From contig CAVZEM010000003.1 in NCBI GenBank assembly GCA_963774305.1, positions 124,001 through 188,000 on the forward strand: 64,000 nucleotides of DNA, written 5' to 3'. Of the stretch, positions 48,476 through 54,997 are shown in pieces. The position numbers and the translations under genes are program-made. The notes beneath the pieces are model-generated. The model had not been told where the DNA came from, did no database searches, and saw nothing but the letters and a program-made list of their open reading frames with translations. Every line of letters begins with the position of its first letter. Position 1 is the first letter of the stretch. The DNA comes from DASUPK01 sp963774305. Lineage in GTDB: Bacteria > Actinomycetota > Thermoleophilia > Solirubrobacterales > 70-9.

Positions 48476-50059
48476 TCAGGCGGTGGCGGTGGCGAGGCGG
48501 TCGTGGATGTGGCCAACCACCGCGGAACCCTCACCGACCGCGGTAGCGCAACGCTTTGTCGAGCCTGCGCGCACGTCGCCTGCCGCGTAGATGCCGGCGG
48601 CGCTCGTCTCCAGCAGTCCGGCGGCGCCCGCGTCTTCGCCTGTGAGGATGAACCCGTGCTCGTCCCTGGCGACGGCATCGCCCACCCAGTCGGTGCACGG
48701 GTCAGCGCCCAGGAAGCAGAACATCGAGCCGAGCGGGAGACGCTCACCGTCCTTCAATGTCACCGCCTCGAGCTCGCCACCTGCGCCGTGGAGCTCAGCG
48801 ACCTCGCTGCGGTCGCGAACGGTGACGCCCGCGCGGTCGAGGTCGGCGATCAAATAGTCAGACATCGTCTCGCGCAGGCTGGCGCGCCTGTGCAGAAGGG
48901 TCACGAGGGCGCCGCCCTGCGCGAGCCAGACGGCCGCCTGGCCGGCGGAATTGCCGCCGCCGACAATTCCGACGCGGGTGCCCGCGCACGCCTGGGCCTC
49001 CGGTGGGCCCGCGGCGTAGAAGACGGTCACCCCCTCGTACTCCTCGAGGCCTGAGAGCGGTAGGCGGCGGTAGTCGGCGCCGGTGGCGATGAGGACGGCG
49101 CGGGCGAGGAGCGCATGCCCGTCCTCGAGCTCGATTCGGTGCGTCGCTTCACCCGGTTCGAGTGCGAGCGCACGATAGGGCGTCGCGGTGCGCGCGCCGA
49201 ACTTGCGGGCCTGTGTGATCGCGCGGCTGGTCAGCTCGGAGCCGCTGATCCCGCCGGGAAAGCCGAGATAGTTCTCGATCCGGCGTGAGGCCCCGGCCTG
49301 GCCGCCGAGCACGGTGCTCTCGACGACGAGCGTGTCGAGCCCCTCTGAGGCGCCGTACACGGCCGCGGCGAGACCCGCCGGGCCGCCTCCGATCACCGCG
49401 AGATCGACCTCCTCGCGCGGCCCGAGCTCGAGCCCGATCCCGAGCGCTCGCGAGAGCTGCCCGTTGCTCGGGTTGCGAAGCTCAATCCCGCCCGGCAGCC
49501 GCACGAGAGGCAGCTCGTCCGCCTGGAGATCGGCGATGGTCGCCGCCAGCTTCGGGTCGCCGTCTCCTTCCGTGTCGCGCCAGACGTGTGGGAGCCGGCC
49601 GCGGCGCGCGTACTCGATCAGCCGGCGGGTCGGCGCCGAGGATCGCGGACCGATGACCTCGAAGCCGAGGCCCTCGCGTTCCTGGAGGATCTCGCGACGG
49701 CGTATGAAGGTGTGCAGCAGCAGGTCGGCGAGCGCCCCGTCCTCCGACAGGAGCGACCGCAGGTCCTCGCGGTCGACCGCGATGTAGCGCATCGACTGCG
49801 TCACGACGCAGTCAACGAAGACGGTTTGCCCCGTGAGCAGGTTGATCTCGGCGAGGAAGCCCCCCGGACCCTGGCGGGCGATCTCGTTCCCTGCGCCGTC
49901 GAGGATCGCCGCCTCCCCCTCGAGGACGGCAATGAACGGGTAGCTCGCGTCACCGATCCGGAACAGGAACTCGCCCTCCGCCGCGGTGCGCTCCTCGCCC
50001 CGGGCCGCGAGAAGCTTGAGGTGGCCGGCGGAGAGGATGGGGCTGAGCGGACTTGACAC
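48476..50059 (-). CDS. cNMP-domain / thioredoxin-like / FAD reductase fusion without CxxC
   Basis: A 527-residue three-part protein. Residues about 10-125 form a cyclic-nucleotide-binding domain ('FLFRIGDASYPFIAVLEGEA', 'GGFLAEINLLTGQ'). Residues 130-205 resemble a thioredoxin-like module ('GPRSSAPTRRLIEYARRGRL', 'PLVRLPGGIELRNPSNGQL'). Residues 215-527 are a thioredoxin-reductase-type FAD/NAD(P)H domain ('VIGGGPAGLAAAVYGASEGL', 'VGIVGGGNSAGQAAVWLA', 'GIYAAGDVRAGSTKRCATAV'). The redox-active CxxC of thioredoxin reductase is absent; that segment is 'VFYAAGPPEAQACAG'. It may be a regulated ferredoxin/flavodoxin-type reductase. Convergent with ilvD, 4 bp apart. Confidence 0.82.
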   Translation of the reverse strand: MSSPLSPILSAGHLKLLAARGEERTAAEGEFLFRIGDASYPFIAVLEGEAAILDGAGNEIARQGPGGFLAEINLLTGQTVFVDCVVTQSMRYIAVDREDLRSLLSEDGALADLLLHTFIRRREILQEREGLGFEVIGPRSSAPTRRLIEYARRGRLPHVWRDTEGDGDPKLAATIADLQADELPLVRLPGGIELRNPSNGQLSRALGIGLELGPREEVDLAVIGGGPAGLAAAVYGASEGLDTLVVESTVLGGQAGASRRIENYLGFPGGISGSELTSRAITQARKFGARTATPYRALALEPGEATHRIELEDGHALLARAVLIATGADYRRLPLSGLEEYEGVTVFYAAGPPEAQACAGTRVGIVGGGNSAGQAAVWLAQGGALVTLLHRRASLRETMSDYLIADLDRAGVTVRDRSEVAELHGAGGELEAVTLKDGERLPLGSMFCFLGADPCTDWVGDAVARDEHGFILTGEDAGAAGLLETSAAGIYAAGDVRAGSTKRCATAVGEGSAVVGHIHDRLATATA

Positions 50060-50069
50060 GCGAGCGAGG

Positions 50070-51090
50070 TTAGTCCAGCGTCCCGGCGCGCTTCAGGAAA
50101 TCCTCGACGACCCGGTTGAAGCGCACCGGCCGCTCAATCTGCGGCACGTGTCCGCAGCGGTCGAAGATGACCAGCTCAGCGTTGTCGCCGATCCGCTTCC
50201 TGTAGGAGAGGGCGGCCGGGACCGGGACGACCCGGTCGTTGCGGCCCCAGACGATCAGAGTCGGAACGCCGATCTCCTCCAGGCGATGGCGGATGTCATA
50301 GCCCCAGAGCGTGGTCATCGCGTCGTAGTAGCCGGGGCTCTGCAGGGCGGGGACGATGTTCTCCCAGAGCATCTCTCGGCGCAGCGCGTCGGGATCGAAG
50401 AAGACGCCCTGGAAGTAGTTCTTCCGTAGCCGCGGGCGCCTGATCCCCTGCATGTGAAAGCGCAGGAGAAGCGGCGCGGTGGCTCGGCCGACCCGGGCGA
50501 TCATCGCAGCGGGCTCCCGCCTGGCGCGCGCCCAGGTGATGCCAGCGGCGGAGACCAGGACCAGGTCGTCGACCCGCTCCGGATCGGTGATCGCCACCTC
50601 GGTCGCGATGAAGCCGCCCATCGAGTTGCCCACCAGCGAGCAGCGGCCGATGCCGAGCCGCTCGCAGAAGTCCCGAAGAAAGCGACCGTACGCCGGGATG
50701 GAGACCTGCCAGGGCGGCATGGGGCTGCGAGCCGAAGCCGGGTAGGTCCACCGCGACCACGCGATGAGTCCGGGCGAAATGAGGAATGTTCTCGAGCCAG
50801 TTCTGCCAGGCGCCCGAGAGACCGTGGACGAAGAGGAGGGGAGGCCCCTCGCCCATCTCGACGTAATTGGCCCGGGCCCCGACGACGTCGATCTGATGCC
50901 GGTGCTTCCGCCAGTCGATTCGCAGCCACTCGGGATCGGGGTCCCCGTACGGGTCGGGCCCATCCGCCGGAGTCGCTGGAGGCAGCTCCACCTTTCCCCG
51001 CGCCAGGTTGAACGCGTACGCAGTATCGGAGGCGATTCGGCGCAGCTCCTCTCGCATCGGGTGCTCTTCAACTTGTTCGGTGACTGTCAT
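50070..51090 (-). pseudogene. Alpha/beta hydrolase with a one-base frameshift
   Basis: The N-terminal part ('PPLLFVHGLSGAWQNW', 'HRVVAVDLPGFGSQP') and the C-terminal part ('CSLVGNSMGGFIATEVAI' with catalytic Ser, 'VWGRNDRVVP' Asp, 'CGHVPQIERP' His) lie in different frames. The break is at a run of four G on the plus strand (50721-50724); removing one gives 'GFGSQPMPPWQVSIP', a smooth join. With that repair the gene encodes about 339 residues with an intact Ser-Asp-His triad, so the break is either very recent or a sequencing error. Start ATG 51090. It lies between the FAD reductase and the cyclo-ligase-like gene, all on the minus strand. Confidence 0.8.
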
Positions 51091-51133
51091 CGGCTTCGCA
51101 TAAACGGGTCGCGCTGTCGCGCGCCCTCGACAC

Positions 51134-51847
51134 TCATGCGTATCCCATGCGCTCGAGGATCGGAATCTCGCGGATCTGGGGCGGCTGCAGGTGGTCCCAG
51201 AGGATGCCGCGCGGCCGCGGGTACTGGCGTTCCAGGTCGATCACCGCGCGCGGGGTTGCGACCAGGTCGACCGGCAGGTCGTGCGTGGTCATCTGCAGGT
51301 GCTCGCGCAGTATCTGGGTCGGGTGGACGGTGGTCGCGACCGTGGTGTGCTCGTCGATCTTGCCGGCGTGGATCAGCAGTCCGTACTCGAGGTCTGAGAA
51401 ACCGCCGCCCTTGCCGACGCGCGCACCACTCAGGTTGACCGCCACGGAGCCGCAGAGGACGAAGTCGATGTCGGGCAGATCCTCCTCGGCGACGACGCGG
51501 CCGTGCTTCATCGCTCCCTTGATGGTGGCCGCCTCGCGAACCTGCTTCGCCGAGAGCTTCCGCGGATCGAGCAGTCGGAAGGGGTGCGGATCCCGGAGCC
51601 TCGGCACGGCCATGATCAGCATCTTTCCCTCCTCGAGGGCGGCCCGCCGGGCCTGCGTCTGCGGGGAGTCCGGATTCACCTTGATCACCTGGGCCCGCTT
51701 CCAGAGCCGGTGACCGGCGAGCTTCTCGGCCGCGAGCTTGGCTCCGGCGAAGTTCGGGATTCTTCCCTCGGCGCCTGGGAAGCGAGAGACGCCCTCCCGG
51801 TCCATCGCCTTCCATACGTCCCGGCGGACCTGGTCCTTGGTCCGCAT
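51134..51847 (-). CDS. 5-formyltetrahydrofolate cyclo-ligase-like (MTHFS-domain) protein
   Basis: A 237-residue protein with the MTHFS fold. Best motif is 'VGKGGGFSDLEYGLL', close to the GKGGGYYD phosphate/substrate loop of cyclo-ligases, with 'KVNPDSPQTQARRAALEEGK' and 'CGSVAVNLSGARVGKG' as supporting segments. True cyclo-ligases are near 190 residues, so this is the longer MTHFS-domain branch, whose reaction is less certain. It is divergent from the L,D-transpeptidase gene at 52057, with a large perfect inverted repeat between. Confidence 0.75.
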   Translation of the reverse strand: MRTKDQVRRDVWKAMDREGVSRFPGAEGRIPNFAGAKLAAEKLAGHRLWKRAQVIKVNPDSPQTQARRAALEEGKMLIMAVPRLRDPHPFRLLDPRKLSAKQVREAATIKGAMKHGRVVAEEDLPDIDFVLCGSVAVNLSGARVGKGGGFSDLEYGLLIHAGKIDEHTTVATTVHPTQILREHLQMTTHDLPVDLVATPRAVIDLERQYPRPRGILWDHLQPPQIREIPILERMGYA

Positions 51848-51930
51848 CAGGCGGGGATCGCGGTCGGTGACATGGCGAGGCGGATCCTAAGGGCCAGCGC
51901 GACTGCTCTACCTTGCCGCCGAGGTCCGAC

Positions 51931-51978
51931 GCCCTACCCGCAACGACCGTTGCGGGTAGGGCCGCAACGACCGTTGCG
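51931..51978. repeat. Perfect 15-bp inverted repeat followed by a second related palindrome
   Basis: Arms GCCCTACCCGCAACG (51931-51945) and CGTTGCGGGTAGGGC (51948-51962) are perfectly complementary with only AC between. A second unit, CGCAACG-AC-CGTTGCG (51963-51978), repeats the centre directly. The spacer is the same AC in both. It lies in the 209-bp gap between divergent genes (51134-51847 minus and 52057 plus). With almost no loop and no T-run it looks more like a dimeric regulator site than a terminator. Apart from this, the gap holds no gene that I see. Confidence 0.6.
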
Positions 51979-52056
51979 AAACGTGCCCGGAAAAGGACCC
52001 GGGGGACCTGAAACGTAGAATTCATCCGCAGGGGAAAGCTGATCTGAGGCGGGTCA

Positions 52057-53112
52057 ATGCGCGCAAGACTGAAAATGCACCAGAAGGTCCTGATCGCCCT
52101 CGTGGCGCTGCTCACGATGGGCCTGCTGCTCGCCGTGGGCGTCTGGGCCTACGACGACGCGCAGAAGGACCAGATCGCTCCGGGCGTCAAGATCGGCGGC
52201 GTGGACATCGGCGGCCGCGATGCGGACTCCGCCCGGAAGATCATCGAGGAGCAGGTCGTCGCCCCGCTCAAGCAGCCGGTCGTCGTGAGCTACAACGGCA
52301 AGGACTACACGCTCAGCCCGAAGCAGCTCCACGAGAGGGCGGACGTCGACGGCATGGTGCAGGAGGCGATCGACCGCAGCCGCCAGGGCAACATCTTCGA
52401 TCGCGTCTCTCGCTACGCCGGCGGCGGCGACGTGAACGCGAACCTCGAGCCCCGCGTGGGGTACGACAAGTCGGCGGTCAAGAGCTTCGTCAACGACCTG
52501 GCCGGCAAGATCGACCAGGACGCCGTCAACGCGTCAGTCGTCCCAAGCGGCGGCAGGTTGCAGCAGGAGGCGGGTCAGCCCGGGCGCGCCGTCGACGCGA
52601 GCCAGATGACCGCCGCGATCAACCACGCCGCTCGCTCGCCCGGTCGCGATCAGACGATCCCGGCCGTCGTGACGGAGACCAAGCCGGAGGTCAACAAGAA
52701 GGACCTCGCGCAGGCCTATCCGCGCTACATCTACATCGACCGCGGGAGCTACACCCTGCGCTTCTACCACCACCTGAAGTTGGAGAAGAGCTACACGATC
52801 GCGGTCGGCCAACAGGGCCTCGAGACCCCTGCCGGGCTCTACCACGCCCTGGACAAGCAGGTCGACCCGTCGTGGCACGTCCCCAATTCGGCCTGGGCGG
52901 GCAGTCTCGCCGGCCAGGTCATCCCACCCGGCCCGGCGGACCCGCTCAAGGCACGGTGGATCGGGATCTTCGACGGCGCCGGCATTCACGGCACCGACGA
53001 CATCGGCTCGCTGGGGTCCGCCGCCTCGCACGGCTGCGTCCGCATGTCGATCCCCGACGTGATCGACCTCTACGACCGGGTGCAGGTCGGGGACCCGATC
53101 TACGTCCAGTAA
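52057..53112 (+). CDS. Membrane-anchored L,D-transpeptidase with peptidoglycan-binding-like domain
   Basis: A 351-residue exported protein. An N-terminal helix ('VLIALVALLTMGLLLAVGVW', about 9-28) anchors it. Residues 40-215 resemble a PG_binding_4-type region ('GGVDIGGRDADSARKIIEEQ', 'VVVSYNGKDYTLSP'). The C-terminal YkuD domain has 'YIYIDRGSYTLRFYHHLKLE', 'TPAGLYHALDK', 'GIHGTDDIGSLGSAASHGCV' with the catalytic Cys in SHGCVRM. It makes or edits 3-3 peptidoglycan cross-links. ATG 52057 is used; ATG 52075 is possible. The TAA stop is followed directly by repeat copy D. Confidence 0.88.
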   Translation: MRARLKMHQKVLIALVALLTMGLLLAVGVWAYDDAQKDQIAPGVKIGGVDIGGRDADSARKIIEEQVVAPLKQPVVVSYNGKDYTLSPKQLHERADVDGMVQEAIDRSRQGNIFDRVSRYAGGGDVNANLEPRVGYDKSAVKSFVNDLAGKIDQDAVNASVVPSGGRLQQEAGQPGRAVDASQMTAAINHAARSPGRDQTIPAVVTETKPEVNKKDLAQAYPRYIYIDRGSYTLRFYHHLKLEKSYTIAVGQQGLETPAGLYHALDKQVDPSWHVPNSAWAGSLAGQVIPPGPADPLKARWIGIFDGAGIHGTDDIGSLGSAASHGCVRMSIPDVIDLYDRVQVGDPIYVQ

Positions 53113-53190
53113 GCGGCTGCCAGGCCGCTCTCTGCCGGAGCGAAGGGCGAAGCCCGCAGCGACTTGGAAGGGGCGGCCGCTTGCAGCCGC
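53113..53190 (+). repeat. Stop-codon-linked structured repeat, copy D
   Basis: A 78-nt element beginning on the base after the TAA stop of the L,D-transpeptidase gene. Outer stem GCGGCTGC (53113-53120) pairs perfectly with GCAGCCGC (53183-53190); inner GGCCGC pairs with GCGGCC; the GGGCGAAGCCC core is shared. The 3' flank TGATGCCGAAG resembles that of copies B and C. Against copies B and C, both arms carry matching changes. Confidence 0.85.
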
Positions 53191-53230
53191 GACCTGATGC
53201 CGAAGGGGTCTTGAGCCTGGGAACGAAGTT

Positions 53231-54157
53231 ATGTTCATGCGCGAGGCGACTCGAGAGTCCTCTCTGAGCGCAGCGTGGAGTGAGGCCCTCGCGCTGTTCG
53301 ATCGCGACCTGTCGGCCCGCTCGGCCGCCGAGGCGACCAGGAAGGCCTATTCGAACGACGTCGGACAGCTCGCCGCCTGGGCCAACGCAATCGACCGCGA
53401 TCCGGAAGCGCTCGATCACCGCGACCTGCGCCGCTTCGCCGCCGTCCTCTCGGAGCGCGGCATCTCGAAGGCCGGGGTGGCTCGCAAGCTCGCGGCGATT
53501 CGGGCCTTCTACGGCGCCCTGGTCCGGGCGGATGCCGTCACCTCCAACCCCGCTGATCTCGTTGCGACCCCCAAACAGGACCGCAAGCTCCCTCGCGTTC
53601 TCAGCCGCGACGAGATGCAGACTTTGCTGGATCGAATCCCCACCAGGACCCCACTCGAGATGCGCGACCGGGCCATGCTGGAGCTCGCCTACTCATGCGG
53701 CCTGCGCGCCGAAGAGGTGGTCAACCTCAACACCGAGTCGCCGGATTTCGACGGCGAGCGGCTCCGCATCGAGGGAAAGGGCGGCAAGACCCGCCTCGTC
53801 CCGATGGGCGAGCCTGCCCAGGCGGCGCTCACCCGTTACCTGGAGCGCGGTCGGCGCGCTCTCGTTGGTGCAGCGACCGAAGATGCCCTTCTCGTTTCAA
53901 AGTCCGGTAGGCGGCTTCACCCATCCGACGTGCGCCGTCGCCTCGAGCGCTGGGTCCGCGAGGCGGCGATCACCGGCGGCGTTTCCCCGCACGCGCTCAG
54001 GCACTCATTCGCAACCCACCTGCTGGAGGGAGGGGCAGACCTGCGGAGCATCCAGGAGCTTCTTGGGCACGCCAGCCTTTCGACGACGCAGGTTTACACC
54101 CAAGTGGAGCCATCATGGCTTCAAAGCCAGTACGCTCGAAGTCATCCTCGCGCTTGA
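53231..54157 (+). CDS. Tyrosine recombinase of the XerC/XerD family
   Basis: A 308-residue site-specific recombinase. The N-terminal SAM-like domain ('YSNDVGQLAAWANAIDRD') is followed by the catalytic domain with Arg in 'YSCGLRAEEVVNL', Lys in 'GKGGKTRLVPM', 'SPHALRHSFATHLLEGGADL' (HxxR), 'ELLGHASLSTTQVYTQV' (His and Tyr nucleophile). This is the normal Xer set, and the position before a WhiG-type sigma gene matches the actinobacterial xerC locus, so chromosome dimer resolution is likely. Whether it is XerC or XerD cannot be decided. No dif site was identified. Confidence 0.9.
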   Translation: MFMREATRESSLSAAWSEALALFDRDLSARSAAEATRKAYSNDVGQLAAWANAIDRDPEALDHRDLRRFAAVLSERGISKAGVARKLAAIRAFYGALVRADAVTSNPADLVATPKQDRKLPRVLSRDEMQTLLDRIPTRTPLEMRDRAMLELAYSCGLRAEEVVNLNTESPDFDGERLRIEGKGGKTRLVPMGEPAQAALTRYLERGRRALVGAATEDALLVSKSGRRLHPSDVRRRLERWVREAAITGGVSPHALRHSFATHLLEGGADLRSIQELLGHASLSTTQVYTQVEPSWLQSQYARSHPRA

Positions 54158-54187
54158 TGAAAGCGCCCAAGTGCAGGTGAAAGGCAC

Positions 54188-54964
54188 ATGGAAGCCGAGG
54201 TAAAGGCGTTCGAGCTCCGGGAGCTCTGGCGCAGGTACAAGGATGGGGGAGACGCAGGCGCACGGGAGAGACTCGTGGTCGCCTATTCACCGCTGGTCAA
54301 GTTCGTGGCCGGCCGCACCGGTGCGCGTCTGCCCTCCCACGTCGATCAGGCCGACCTGATCTCCTACGGGATGATCGGCCTGATCGAGGCGATGGAGCGC
54401 TTCGAGCCTCGCCGGCAGATCCGCTTCGAGACTTTCGCCATGCAGCGCATCCGCGGCGCGATCATCGACGAGCTCCGCTCGCTCGACTGGGTGCCGCGCT
54501 CGGTCCGCTCGAGAGCCCGCGAGATCGAGGAGGCCAACTCCAAGCTCGAGCACGATCTGGGCCGGGCACCGACCGACGCCGAGCTCTCGCAGCGACTGGG
54601 GATGAACGAGGAGGAGCTCCAGGAGGCTCTGCTCCAGATCTCCAACTCGTCCATCCTCGCCCTGGAGGAGCTCTGGATGACCCCCGATGCATCCGGCGAC
54701 AAGGTTTCGCTCCTCGACACGATCGAGGACGAGTCAGCGCCCGACCCGCAGGCCGCGCTCGACACCAGCGAGGTGAAGGACCGGCTGGCCCAGGCGATCC
54801 AGGACCTGCCGGAGCGGGAGACCCTCGTCGTCGCCCTCTACTACTTCGAGAACCTCACCCTGCGGGAGATCGGCGAGGTGCTCGGCGTGACCGAATCGAG
54901 GGTCTCGCAGCTGCACTCGAAGGCCGTGCTGCGCCTGCGCTCGCGCCTCAAGTCCACAGGTTGA
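54188..54964 (+). CDS. RNA polymerase sigma factor, FliA/WhiG family
   Basis: A 258-residue group 3 sigma factor. Region 2 ('VAYSPLVKFVAGRTGARLPS', 'LISYGMIGLIEAMERFEP', 'FETFAMQRIRGAIIDELRSL') binds the -10 element. Region 3 ('EIEEANSKLEHDLGRAPTDA') and region 4 ('LPERETLVVALYYFENLTLR', 'EVLGVTESRVSQLHSKAVLR') follow. The wording 'GAIIDELRSLDWVPRSVR' is characteristic of FliA/WhiG sigmas, which control motility or sporulation genes. The window has no flagellar or sporulation genes, so its regulon is elsewhere. The gene follows the Xer recombinase by 30 bp. Confidence 0.92.
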   Translation: MEAEVKAFELRELWRRYKDGGDAGARERLVVAYSPLVKFVAGRTGARLPSHVDQADLISYGMIGLIEAMERFEPRRQIRFETFAMQRIRGAIIDELRSLDWVPRSVRSRAREIEEANSKLEHDLGRAPTDAELSQRLGMNEEELQEALLQISNSSILALEELWMTPDASGDKVSLLDTIEDESAPDPQAALDTSEVKDRLAQAIQDLPERETLVVALYYFENLTLREIGEVLGVTESRVSQLHSKAVLRLRSRLKSTG

Positions 54965-54989
54965 ACCCGGCCTGACCTTCACATAGGGT
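54961..54989 (+). promoter_or_regulatory. Promoter of the EF-G-like gene
   Basis: TTGAAC (54961-54966) and TAGGGT (54984-54989) are spaced by exactly 17 nt. The ATG at 54998 is 8 nt after the -10 box, so transcription would begin at or next to the start codon. The -35 box overlaps the stop codon of the sigma factor gene. This is the best complete example in the window of the leaderless arrangement. Confidence 0.6.
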
Positions 54990-54997
54990 CCGTGGCC

